From Profftia tarda (GTDB lineage: Bacteria; Pseudomonadota; Gammaproteobacteria; Enterobacterales; Enterobacteriaceae), in assembly GCF_904848675.1 (NCBI RefSeq), contig NZ_LR890047.1, positions 558,001-622,000 on the forward strand: a stretch of DNA of 64,000 nt. Reading direction: 5' to 3'. The first letter of the stretch is position 1; each line of letters starts with the position of its first letter. Both the position numbers and the translations under genes were made by a program. Below the pieces are notes generated by a model. The model worked only from the letters and a program-made list of their open reading frames with translations, was not told the DNA's origin and ran no database searches. Of this stretch, positions 50,523-62,000 are shown piece by piece.

Positions 50523-51851
50523 ATGAAGAAAGAATCTTTATTACTTAGCCTAATTGCTTGTACCATAGGCTTAACAATATTACCTGCGCCAATGGTTAAT
50601 GCTGCATTGCCTCCAATCGTTGCTTCGCAAAATACCCCAAGCTTAGCACCAATGTTAGAACAAGTGCTCCCAGCAGTTGTCAGTGTTCACGTAGAGGGTA
50701 TGCAAAATACTAGATCTACTCCAATGTTTAGGGGTGGAGAACGTGAGTTTGAAGGGTTAGGGTCTGGAGTGATTATTGATGCCGAAAAAGGTTATGTACT
50801 AACTAATAATCATGTTATCAACGATGCTATTACGATAAAAGTACAGTTAAACGATGGACGCGAGTACGCAACTAAACTGATTGGTCGTGACGAACCGGCT
50901 GATATTGCACTTCTCCAATTAACTGATGCGAAGAATTTGACTGCAATAAAGATTGCAGACTCTGATAAACTACGGGTAGGTGATTTCGCAGTTGCTGTAG
51001 GAAATCCATTTGGAATCGGTCAGACCGCAACTTCAGGAATTATTTCTGCATTAGGCCGTAGCGGTCTTAACCTTGAAGGTTTAGAGAATTTTATTCAGAC
51101 TGACGCAGCGATCAATCGTGGCAACTCCGGGGGCGCACTGATTAATCTCAAGGGAGAACTTATAGGCATTAATACTGCTATTTTAGCTCCGGGTGGCGGT
51201 AATATAGGTATTGGATTTGCTATTCCTAGCAATATGGCTCAAAGCCTTAGTGCCCAGTTAATTAAATATGGAGAATTTAAGCGCGGTGTTCTTGGTATAC
51301 GAGGTCGAGAAATGACATCAGACTTAGCACGTGCTTTTAAATTAGACGCCCAACGCGGTGCCTTTGTTAACGAAGTACTGCCTAATTCAGCTGCGTCCAA
51401 AGCTGGAATTAAAGCAGGTGACGTAATTACTGCATTAGATGATAACTTGCTCAACAGTTTTGCAGAGCTTCGTGCTAAAATTGGTTCCGCTGCACCAGGT
51501 ACTATTTTAAAGCTTGGTATGTTGCGTCATGGTAAGCCGATCAATGTTTTCGTCACCTTAGGAAACAGTAGAATAAATACTACGCAAGCAGAAAATATTA
51601 GTCCTGCCCTGCAAGGAGCTACCCTGAGCGATGCAGAAGTAAAAGGTACTAATGGTATCAAGATTGAGAGCGTTAAAAAAGGATCTATTGCGGAGCAGAT
51701 AGGCATGCGTAAAGATGATCTAATTATTGGCATTAATAGTGAACGCATAAGCAATATAGCATCTTTACGTAAATCACTTGCGGCACATTTACCAGTTATA
51801 GCTCTGCACATATTGCGCAATGGCACAAGTCTATATTTACTTATAAGATAA
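50523..51851 (+). CDS. degQ: Periplasmic serine endoprotease DegQ
   Basis: Oligomeric HtrA-family protease/chaperone that clears misfolded envelope proteins. The 442 residues compare with 455 in E. coli DegQ. A signal peptide ends near residue 27 (PAPMVNA-A). The triad is H97 in TNNHVIN, D127 in DIALLQ and S202 in RGNSGGAL. Two PDZ domains follow, about 230-330 and 345-440. The loop before FEGLGSG is about eleven residues shorter than in E. coli DegQ, and that LA loop helps control activity. It is called DegQ, not DegP, by overall match and by the upstream zapG; the usual downstream degS is absent. I start at 50523 (MKKES), as in E. coli; an ATG at 50505 is possible. A strong terminator follows. 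Confidence 0.95.
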   Translation: MKKESLLLSLIACTIGLTILPAPMVNAALPPIVASQNTPSLAPMLEQVLPAVVSVHVEGMQNTRSTPMFRGGEREFEGLGSGVIIDAEKGYVLTNNHVINDAITIKVQLNDGREYATKLIGRDEPADIALLQLTDAKNLTAIKIADSDKLRVGDFAVAVGNPFGIGQTATSGIISALGRSGLNLEGLENFIQTDAAINRGNSGGALINLKGELIGINTAILAPGGGNIGIGFAIPSNMAQSLSAQLIKYGEFKRGVLGIRGREMTSDLARAFKLDAQRGAFVNEVLPNSAASKAGIKAGDVITALDDNLLNSFAELRAKIGSAAPGTILKLGMLRHGKPINVFVTLGNSRINTTQAENISPALQGATLSDAEVKGTNGIKIESVKKGSIAEQIGMRKDDLIIGINSERISNIASLRKSLAAHLPVIALHILRNGTSLYLLIR

Positions 51852-51860
51852 TCATGTAAT

Positions 51861-51915
51861 TAAAATAACGCACAAAACAAGGAACATCATCATGTTCAAT
51901 TTGTGCGTTATTTTA
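51861..51915 (+). terminator. Factor-independent terminator after degQ
   Basis: A 16-bp perfect stem (arms 51861-51876 and 51900-51915, left arm TAAAATAACGCACAAA) encloses a second smaller stem GAACAT-CATC-ATGTTC at 51882-51897. T-rich sequence continues after the right arm (ATATTTTTTG). It starts ten bases after the degQ stop. The A-rich left flank means it could also terminate transcription coming from the right. Confidence 0.88.
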
Positions 51916-52098
51916 AGATATTTTTTGATAATTAAAAATTATGGATTATAGATAAACTATTATTATTTATTATTTATAACTTTTTCCTTATGTATATTGA
52001 GATTATCCTTGTCTAGACCGTTACCTTGAGATCATAAGGACACGGGCAGCAAGAATATAATAAATTAAAGTGATGATTAATTATATATTCCACGGCGT

Positions 52099-52124
52099 GT
52101 GTTATCTGTTATTGCAGATAACAC
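52099..52124. repeat. 10-bp perfect hairpin
   Basis: GTGTTATCTG-TTATTG-CAGATAACAC, in non-coding DNA about 200 bases after the degQ terminator. A weak T-run occurs about ten bases downstream on the plus strand. It may be a relic terminator. Confidence 0.6.
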
Positions 52125-52149
52125 GAAAGAGTTGTATTTTACAGAAATG

Positions 52150-52201
52150 ATCATTCTATCTATAGCTAATTATAAGGAATTTTTAGTATAGATAGAATGA
52201 T
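52150..52201. repeat. 15-bp perfect inverted repeat
   Basis: Arms ATCATTCTATCTATA (52150-52164) and TATAGATAGAATGAT (52187-52201) flank a 22-base loop. It shares CATTCTATCT with the arm of the 23-bp repeat at 25701-25762, hinting at a related family of elements. Confidence 0.65.
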
Positions 52202-55200
52202 AAAGTTATCTAAAGAAATGATGATAAAACGATATTATGCAGTTACTCCAGATTTGATTTTTCTAAAAATTTCAGCATTCATCTTTCTGTTATTAGAATA
52301 AATCTATATTTTTCTCACGTCTTTGCCTGTCTTTCTCAGTATCGGCAATAATTATAACATCAAGAAAATAATGAGATATCATAAATGATCAGTAAATGTT
52401 CTCTATAATGTTAATCGTAGATATAACATCAAGAATTTCTCGCAAATGAATTAATAATAAATTGCGGTAATACTGGATAGGTATATTATTGCATGAGCCA
52501 GAAAATTATTGGGTATTCAGAGATGAATTTTAAATCACATAGATGATAAAAATATAAAAAATATATTTTATAGATCTTCTTTTTTATAAAAAACGATTTT
52601 TTCATTCGCATCTTATTCTCAAAGATATAGCCTTACATCATGTCATGTAATAACTCTGTGTCACATAATATTTAAAATAATTACTACAAATATAAATATT
52701 AAATACTAAGTAATCTGATTGTTTATAACGACTTGGATCTAGTCTTTATTTTATCTTAACTTATGAATTAACCTATAGAATATTTTGAAATATATTCATA
52801 CGGCATTGATGATATCTAAAATTATAATATGCCAATAATTATAGACTAATTAGGTTAAGTATAAGTCCGAATAACTGTTTTAACTTATATAGTTATAGCT
52901 GGCTTATATAAGCTATGAATAATAAAACTATATAAATGATAATTTTTTTATGGAGTCCGCTTAAGTATAATAATCTCTATTCTCTAATTAGATAATTTAT
53001 ACTCTATATTAAATATATTTTAGAGTCTTAGTTATATCTAAATCATCAATACAGGCTAAAAATATGTAACCCATATGACAGTATTTTATATTAAATATAT
53101 ATCTGTATTATAATTGAATAATGATGAACTTTAGTTTTAACTGACTTGAAGTATATAATTTCTGCTAAAAATAGGACTGCATCGTAAAAGTATGTTCCTT
53201 GCTAGATAAAATATTATTAGCATTTTCTCTTTAATAATCTGTATATAATAATAAGGTCTATAGAATTGTTTCTATATTTTATAAATAAAATAATATTGAT
53301 GTGTGATTCTTTAATAATCTAGATTAATATAGATCTTTTCTTTTGGGTGATATTAATATATTAAGTGTGAATAAATAGAAATACAGATAATTTAATAATT
53401 AAAGAATTATAGTCACTTCAAAATTAGTTTTAGTATAAAGAAAATTGAAACAATAATTTACTCTATTCTTATGATAGAAAATTTATGATATCTCTTATAT
53501 TAAGAGATATACGTATCTTACGGGCTATTGATCCTTTAATATAAAAATTAAAATATATGCTCATCTAAATTATTATCCTTTGTCTGTAATGAATATCAGC
53601 ACAATATATCACATAATAATGTAGACAAGCATACATTCTACATTAACCATGCTAGAAATATGTATACCACTACATATTATTATGTATCTACAATGCTTCT
53701 TGCAAGAGTTTAATATCTATAATATTTAGACTAGGCAGGTGAAGTACTTTAATTTCAAAGATAAACAAGTCTCACGTCATATAAAAAATAGCTTGTATTC
53801 TTATTTAATCAATACTATATATACTATATAGCCTGAGTATAGCACAACCAAAAATATAATAAACTTTTATACGACCTATCAATTAAAAGAAAGTTATTTG
53901 ATAATCATAATAAAATACAGGGCAGTATATTATATCAATAATAATCAATTATATTACTAAATGCATGGCAATTTCATTCTTATGAAGAATGCTATATCCG
54001 AGTATAGTCAAGGATTAAAGAATAAATATATTAAATATTTCTGATATAGCGCTATTAGGACAGTATGTGTGATAACAAAATGACTTGATTATAGATGCGC
54101 TAAAGATAAATACAATAGATATTATAGATATAATTGATAAAAATTGTGAGAGCAACTTAATATTAATGTAGATATAGCAAATCTTATTTATACTCATCAT
54201 TATTAATGAAAGCTATTTATAATTATTAGGAATAATTTGCGGTTAATATCAGATTAACAACATCCTATAGTTTAGAGGTTGATTCTAATAATATCCTATA
54301 TTAGGCTGTCCATCATACTTGCTATCCGTAAATCACAATTTCTATTTTTCTTTTATATAAATATTTTCTCTATCTAGAAAAAGACATAAACTCTTTTTTT
54401 GTAAAACTATCATGATCACAGCAAGAACAACTTATTCCTACAATAGTATTATTCTATAGTATCTGATCAGTACCCTTTTCACTAGCTTGGCCTTATTTAA
54501 ATGAAAGGTTCATTCCTTGAAAGATGAATCATATTATTTAGTTATCTTACCTCGTGTTGTACATGAAGATATGAAAGATCTAATTTATAACCCAGGTTAA
54601 GATAAATTTAGTTTATGCATTCTCTGTAAGGGTCGTAAATAAATAATTAATAATATATATATCTATGATATTTTCGGTAAATATTAAAGTTATAGCGGTA
54701 AGAACTTAGGGATTAATCGCAACATTTACCGCTTCTAAACTTTGCTTCTGTTTGATAAAAATTCTTGATCGTATATTCTAAGATAAGTTGTGACAAAAAA
54801 ATTCTGTGGCGTTTTGCTACAACTGCAGCAAGGGATTTACATATAATTTAAGAGGATAATTGATATAAATTTGTTATTTTTAGGTATATTATCATTTCAT
54901 TATTGATGTTATTTATTTACTTTTAGTATAAGTAGTTTAATCTAAATGATAGAATTTATAATTTCTACTAATATATAATGTGGAAAATTTATATATCTCT
55001 CTTGTCAAAAATAATTCACTGATCATTTTATCAGATAGGTGTTATAAAATATAATTTTAATCTAAAATAGCTTGCTATATGTGCTACATATTATTGAGCT
55101 CTGTTATCAGAGGTTAGAAAAATTTTAATCAAAAGTAATTGATGTTGTATATGACTCTAGTATTTTAAATACACCAGCCAAGAAAGCACCATATTAAATA

Positions 55201-55470
55201 TTAATCATTCAAAGATCCTCATCTGTAAATATTCATATGGATAATATGCATAGTTAATTATGATCTAGGCTGAAGAGATCAATTATTTTTCTAGAATTCT
55301 TATGGAATCAATGCGCGATGAGCGATGTAGTAAATGAGGGGTGAATACTTGATTAGATAATTCTGTGCTTTAGATCTATTTCTGAGCCATAAAAACAAAA
55401 ATTTATCTTGAGTCATTATGATATAAACATATAAAAATTAACTTCTTATAACAGGATGAGTGTTGAACGT

Positions 55471-55499
55471 TCGTGATATCATTCGCAATGATATCACGA
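55471..55499. repeat. 13-bp perfect hairpin flanked by direct GAACGTT copies
   Basis: TCGTGATATCATT-CGC-AATGATATCACGA forms a tight hairpin with a 3-base loop. GAACGTT occurs just before it (55465-55471) and again after it (55507-55513). The structure is about 180 bases before nlpD. Confidence 0.65.
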
Positions 55500-55682
55500 C
55501 AGGCTAGAACGTTAATCACTTAAAGTTATATAATTCCCAAATTTTAAAAAACATCAGGAAACAAAATTCCTTAGAAAATCCTATAAAGCCAGCTGTAAAA
55601 GAAAGATATAAAAATGCAACTTATCGTCAATGTCAAAAACAGGGAAGATGCTGCAACAAGGATGCGTTCATATATAGAAAGC

Positions 55683-56693
55683 ATGAGCATGGTAATCCAA
55701 GTAATTAATTGGCTACAGGCAATAATGTATACTATGATGACTTTTTGGTTATCCGGTTGTAGTTCATGCAATAATTCCGCACCTATAGCCTCTGTGTATA
55801 AAGGTTACAAAAACCAAATTATATCAAATCCTATTTATCATGATAGACGGGAACAATGTAGTAAAGAATGTTGTATTGCAAATAACAGTGGTCATCATAA
55901 ACTTTCAAAAAAACTCTATTCTAATAGTTTTTATACTGTAAAACGTGGTGATACTTTATTTCATATAGCTTGTATTTCAGGTAATAACCTGCATTCTCTT
56001 GCAGAGAGGAATAAGATAGCTAAACCCTATACCCTTTATTGTGGTCAAATTATTCAGTTGGATTTTGATAGTAAGCAAGGTAAAGAGCTATTTATCCAAG
56101 ATAGAGCTCATAGCGCACTTGCTCATCAGTCAATTCGTCAAATACAAGGTAATGGTATTACTGATCATTTGTCTCAACAGTTTTCTTATGATTTAGGTAA
56201 AAATAACATTTTACCAATATTACCTCCATATCACGCTCACTCGAGTAGTATTTCTTCAGTAACACCTACAGATATACCAGCAAATCATCTAAGTAATAGC
56301 TCTTCAATTAGAGATTGGCACTGGATTACTAACGGTAAAATTATTGATACTTTTTCTTCTGCGGAAGGTGGAAACAAAGGTATTGATATAGCTGGTTTTC
56401 TAGGGCAGATAATAGTTGCCGCTGCCGAAGGACGAGTAGTATACGCTGGTAATGCGCTAACTGGTTACGGTAATTTGATTATTATTAAACATAATAATGA
56501 CTACTTGAGTGCTTACGCTCATAACGATACAATACTAGTACGTGAACAACAAGAGGTAAAAGCAGGTGAAAAAATTGCAACTATGGGCAGTACTGGAACT
56601 AATTCGGTTAGATTACACTTTGAAATTCGTTATAAGGGAAAATCTGTAAATCCATTAAACTATTTGCCACAGCGTGAATCAACTCAAAAATAA
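55683..56693 (+). CDS. nlpD: NlpD, LysM/LytM-domain lipoprotein (amidase activator)
   Basis: Outer-membrane lipoprotein that in E. coli activates the septal murein amidase AmiC. The 336 residues are somewhat shorter than E. coli's, mainly by loss of the glutamine/proline repeats after the signal sequence. The lipobox LSGC places the lipidated cysteine at residue 26, as in E. coli. LysM (YTVKRGDTLFHIACISGNNL..., about 83-127) and the C-terminal LytM domain (GGNKGIDIAGFLGQ to NPLNYLPQR, about 232-333) follow. LytM lacks the usual zinc ligands, as in all NlpD. I chose the ATG at 55683 because it gives the E. coli-like spacing to the lipobox; earlier ATGs at 55614 and 55662 are possible. It is detached from pcm, its E. 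coli neighbour; rpoS does not follow. Confidence 0.93.
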   Translation: MSMVIQVINWLQAIMYTMMTFWLSGCSSCNNSAPIASVYKGYKNQIISNPIYHDRREQCSKECCIANNSGHHKLSKKLYSNSFYTVKRGDTLFHIACISGNNLHSLAERNKIAKPYTLYCGQIIQLDFDSKQGKELFIQDRAHSALAHQSIRQIQGNGITDHLSQQFSYDLGKNNILPILPPYHAHSSSISSVTPTDIPANHLSNSSSIRDWHWITNGKIIDTFSSAEGGNKGIDIAGFLGQIIVAAAEGRVVYAGNALTGYGNLIIIKHNNDYLSAYAHNDTILVREQQEVKAGEKIATMGSTGTNSVRLHFEIRYKGKSVNPLNYLPQRESTQK

Positions 56694-58647
56694 TTATTTC
56701 TTTTTAGAAAATAAAATCGTTAAACATATCTATTAGTCATAATACTTCTAGCAGTCAGAAAAAAATTAGATCGATATAATATTTTAGAAAATTATGTGAT
56801 AATAATCTTCTTGCTAAAGCATAAAATAATGATTAACTGATGTAATCATTTTATTATAGGTTCTATTATGTAAAATATTATTTATGTAACTTCTTTCTTA
56901 TTCCTAATATCACAGAAGAGCGCTTTTACAGAAGTTACTAACTTTATGTTAATCAATGCATCCTGTGATATAATTATATGAATAATTTGCTTATTGTAGC
57001 AATGATCATTCGGCGTTACAAATACTCTCTTAACTAATAATCATTTCTAGAAGAATAAATATTCTATTTAATCTGCTTGATAGATAATGTTAATATAGAG
57101 ACAATATTTGCTTTGCTATCACTATTTAATTTTTAAGTAAGATCGATAGTGTAGTAAGCTATATTGAATTAATCACTTATTGCCTTACGGTACCCATGCA
57201 TCTTTCAAAATATCCACCTTTATCTGCAAAATTATCTTAATTTTAGATAAGATTCAGCATCGCTCTGAGGTATAAGAAATTGTGCATGATATTCTATTAT
57301 CTTGGAAAAGTGAAGATTACATATTTGATCTATTCAAATTGAGCAGAATAGTATCTTTTATAAATAACACACTGAAAGTAATTAGAAATTATATTTGCTG
57401 GATATTTTGAGCGGAACTTATAGTATGATCCTATTAAGGATAACAACAGAGATAATATAAAGAATATTATCTTGCAATTCGTCATTTGAACTTACTGATA
57501 AAGAAGTGATGCACTATCGCATATTTATTTGTGTTATAAAGAATTATAGATCAAATTAATAGGGTAAATTAGATTAACTCATTATCATTGTATGGCAATA
57601 TGCAAATACAAGTATTTGCATATTGCAGTCTTATGGGATAAAACTTAGGTTGATTATCATTTTATTACTGCAAATTATAATTTTAGCTATTACTGTGTTT
57701 GTCTTGATTTAATTCCTAGAACCTTGAACTTTTGTCTGCACTTTAAGAGCAATTATTGCTTGATAGCAATACTATAAGTACTATATATAAAATATAGATT
57801 TACTTTCTGGGGCCATTTTGAGGATTGGGCATAAATGCGCAGATATTTCTGCGCGATAAACATTTACGTGTAAGTTATATAAGTCCTCTATTTTTCTAAA
57901 ATATTAATTATGTCAAAATTTTGCTAAATTATGAGCCAAGATTAATCTATTGCAAATCCTTCATAGATTTGAGTATTACTATATTTTAGTATCAATCGAT
58001 CATATCTAGTCTTTGTTTGTTATCAATATCCGGAATATGGGATGCTTATTATCTTAACAAGCAAGCTGCGAAATATTTAGAATAGCTAATCCACCTATTG
58101 AATCTAAATTAATATCTTATCAATAGATAAGATAATATCTTGTCATTGACATATACTGCTCCAATATGAGCCTATCGGTACAATTCATGAAGCTTATTTC
58201 TTTACATACCTGTAAAACCATGGTATAACTAGCTATATAAAATTATGTAGAAAAATTATTTATAATAAATATTATATATCAATTTTTGAATTACTTAGCT
58301 GTTATTATGCACTAATAAATACTAAAATATAATTTAATAAATATTGCATAAAACCTAGATTTAACTGAAGTTTGTGATGAGTTACATAAATAGAAGTTAA
58401 ATAATTAAAACTAGTAAGAGCTAGCATTACTAAAAAGCAATGAATAATCATAGCATGTATATAATTTTATACTTTGATATTTAAAAATCAAAACTATCTT
58501 GTTCTTGTTGGGTAGAAAATAATGTTGACCCCATATACTACATATCAACAAAACACAAAATAGTAATTTTATTATAGAGGGTGTTTATACGCACGTTAAA
58601 ATAAGACACAGTCTATGACTGTGATACTACAATAATATGATAGTACT
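56694..58647. other. Non-coding stretch between nlpD and queD (convergent)
   Basis: About 2 kb with no gene. In E. coli rpoS follows nlpD, and no legible rpoS remnant is here. A 14-bp perfect hairpin lies at 57595-57626. Confidence 0.6.
57595..57626. repeat. 14-bp perfect hairpin
   Basis: GCAATATGCAAATA-CAAG-TATTTGCATATTGC, a tight stem with a four-base loop in empty DNA between two convergent genes, so it may be a relic bidirectional terminator. There is no adjoining T-run on either strand. Confidence 0.65.
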
Positions 58648-59013
58648 TTATAATCCGCGATAAATACATCCAGCAGTGCAGGTTTCTTTCACTACAACCG
58701 CACTGAGAATTTCTACATCAGGTTTTATTTTCCGCCAAATCCATTTTGCTAGGATTTCACTTGTTGGATTTTCCAAACCAGGAATATCATTGAGATAATG
58801 ATGGTCAAGGATCGATATAATTGGGTTACATGCTTTTTTTAGCTCAGCGAAATCCATAACCCACCCAGTACAGGAATCCAGTTCTCCAGTAATTTCAATA
58901 CGCATTAAAAAAGAATGACCATGCAGACGACCACATTTATGGCCTGCTGAAACATTTGGAAGGTAGTGTGCAGCATCGAACTGAAAATCCTTAAATAATG
59001 TAATTGTCATCAT
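58648..59013 (-). CDS. queD: 6-carboxy-5,6,7,8-tetrahydropterin synthase
   Basis: Zinc enzyme of queuosine synthesis that converts dihydroneopterin triphosphate to carboxytetrahydropterin, leading to the Q base in the wobble position of four tRNAs. The 121 residues equal the E. coli length. Zinc ligands H16 (DAAHYLP), H31 and H33 (RLHGHSF) and the catalytic C27 (HKCGRL) are in place. DHHYLNDIPGLENPTSE and KETCTAGCIYRG are conserved. The ATG at 59013 is preceded by AGGA. In E. coli queD adjoins cysJ; here it is more than 50 kb from cysJ. Other que genes are not in the window. Confidence 0.97.
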   Translation of the reverse strand: MMTITLFKDFQFDAAHYLPNVSAGHKCGRLHGHSFLMRIEITGELDSCTGWVMDFAELKKACNPIISILDHHYLNDIPGLENPTSEILAKWIWRKIKPDVEILSAVVVKETCTAGCIYRGL

Positions 59014-62000
59014 AATTCCTCATAACTCAACACTTAAGAATACTAATAAAAACTTATATTTATGATATTTATCCCTATCTATTATGCAATATTCTCAGAA
59101 AAATAATAAGATAAGCTTTAAAATATTTTTGTTATTAGGTAGTATAGCAAAAAGAATTTTATTCTAATTATAAAGCGCTTATTAATGATATCTATAGGAA
59201 ATATAGTATATATAAAAATTATATTTTATTCACTATATATAAAAATATTATATGTGCCGAATGAATTAGATATTAGTACTCTCTGCTGAGAGTACTATGT
59301 TAATTTTGTTCATCGATTTATATTCTTATAATCTATAGATAACATTCATTAAAACTTATCTTTATATCCTTTTATTATAAGTAGTGGCTTATCTTGATAA
59401 AGATGGATTATTTCTTCTTTATTCAATTCATATTAGTGATCAATAAAAAAATTTTAGAATTAATTATTCTTTTTATGAGAATTTTATTTGTGATTAAGTA
59501 TTAACCTTATAGCTATTCATATAGATTTTAAAATGTGCATATTATTGCTCTTACTAGCGCTTAGAGTTAACCCTATTCCAGCAGACACTATCTTAAGATC
59601 TATGGCTAGAAAATCGTCCTTAATTGATAATGAATTAAGGATTATTCTAGGTGTATAATGGTGTTCATTACCTTTCCTCTATTTTTTAGAGGTCCATGTC
59701 TAAAGGTATTATTTTGAAAAATTTAAAAGCTGAAAACTGTAATTAGCAATAAGTTAATGATCATTAACTTCGATTTACTATCTTAGGATCATCTCTATAA
59801 TGTATTCTATTAGTAGCTATACTAATGATGTAGCGGTAAATAATTATTATAGGTTAAAACAATATCGATAGTGCAAGTACACATCTTCTTTCTTATTTTA
59901 TGAAAGTAAGAAAATTTTTTTATAATTAATATATTATAGTAAAGAAAGTGAGTGGAAATACAGCCTTTGAGTTACCTGAATGATCTTAGTCATATAAGAC
60001 TGTTACTATTATTTGATTAATATAATAAATATGTTATATGTATATCTATAAATATCACTACTTTAATCACAGTGATTGACAAAGAAATAGAAAACGTAGT
60101 AACAAAAGTGTTTACAAATCTTTCTTTATTAAGTAGAAGGCTTGTAAATTCTAGGAATAATCACAGGTTAAAGCAATAATATTTCTTTAATAAACGGCAT
60201 CATCAGTTTCTCTGGGATATAAGAGAAGCTTTATCTAATTTATCTAATCCGATAAAAGTGCACACATTTCACGATCTAATTGATTAAGTAAGAAACGTTT
60301 AGCATCTTTGCTAGATCAAAATATCGTAGTTTATATTATAGTTGTAATACAAAAATTTTCTTATCTCTTAGTAAACATAGCTTATACATTAGTCTCTAAA
60401 TTAAGCGAGAGGCAAGATCATGAAAGCCAATTTTTAAGTTGTTGAGGGGCGATCCCGGTGATTAATAGTCATACGCAGCGAGTTTCAAGTATGCGATTGT
60501 ACAGATTAAAGATTACTATTTCCTATTCATTTTTTCACTCAATAAATTAAATATTATCAATACATACAAGAGAGAACTGTTCTATTACATCAAGTACTTC
60601 CAGCATAAAGTATGTATAATTATATAAAAACCTTAACTTGATATGATTGTCGTACTTAGAGAGCTAGGCGCAATAAGCACGCAAAATATAGCTTAGAACT
60701 CCACCTTCTAGTGACCAAAATAAGAGATATGCATCATGATTATCCCTCAAAAGGCTTTTAATGTATTTAATAGAGCAGAATGATTTCCCTAATATAAATT
60801 TAACAGAGATCTTATCATCATGCAAATAAAGCGGTAGTAAAAGCTGTACTGCAGCATCCAGAGACAACTAATATAAAACTAAAAAAATATAAATTTGATA
60901 GATTAAAACACAAAATAATAAAGGGTAATTTATAGACTAGTAGGTAGAAATTAGCGCGATAGATTTTCTGTGCTCTTTTTAGTAGTTTTAACTAATTTTT
61001 TCAAAAAAGAGGTTGCACACTTTCATATGGCACGTCAATCACTTCTATCTTTACCAGAATTTTTCTTTTCTTTGGCAATTTATTGTAAATAATTATTTTC
61101 AGAAAAATTATTTTATATCTTCAAGAAGATATTTCTTCTATTATATTATCAAGTATACAAAGTATCTCCTATAATAACTTTAAAAATAAATTAGCTATAA
61201 CTAATAGCTTATATGCATAATATGTATATACTCAATATAGTTTTCTTGATTTAATAACTATGGCTCAGCTACCTTAATTTATTAATAATATTGATATTAT
61301 ATAGATAAGAGAGAAATCATTGAATGTCTTATACAGAGAACATGAATGCCATATTAACTTTTTATACATAAAGCATTATTTATTAAAGCAATTAAAATAT
61401 AACATCCATTATTCTTGGTAAGTTGTGTTATCCCTTATAATTATATTTATAACTAATCAATACTATGTGAAGATAAATATATCTAGATTTTTTGCTAAAT
61501 AGTAATTTAAAATATTTTATATCGTTTTAGATCAAGATCATTAATAATATCATTTTCATCATACTTTTCATTAGTTATGCTCAGATTAATACTATATAAT
61601 GTACTCATGATCATTGGCATTTTATATAGCATTGTTATTTTGATTCGTCTCATAATCCTTATCTTATATAACCCTGGTATTTAGATATTCATTTAATCAG
61701 TATTACATATCGCAAGCTGATGCTAGCACAGTACTCCGTTAAGCCTGATATATCTGAAATGATAAGCCTGGTATATACTATTTTAGTACGTAATATTTTT
61801 CTTAATCAAAAAAGATATTATTTTAAAGCAAGTAAATATACTGCTGCAAGAGATGTACGTTACCTCGGTTCTCTATCTTTATTTTAATCCAGAATCAAGT
61901 AATTATTATGTTGTCGATTCCACATAACTTATTTCTTGCCTTACCTGATTGCACACTTTAACGTTATAAAAAATAAGTTAAAAATATTTAGCATTAGTAA

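Larger units (their letters stand above)
51916..55682. other. Largest gene-free stretch, degQ to nlpD
   Basis: About 3.8 kb with no credible gene; a 61-codon frame at 54015-54200 is AT-driven and unassignable. It has a cluster of perfect hairpins: 52099-52124, 52150-52201, 53488-53510 (ATATCTCTTA-TAT-TAAGAGATAT) and 55471-55499. In E. coli degS would follow degQ; nothing of it is readable. Confidence 0.6.

Noticed and set aside
54015..54200. 61-codon frame rich in isoleucine in the degQ-nlpD desert
   Set aside because: Isoleucine, serine and tyrosine richness simply reflects AT-rich DNA; no start signal.
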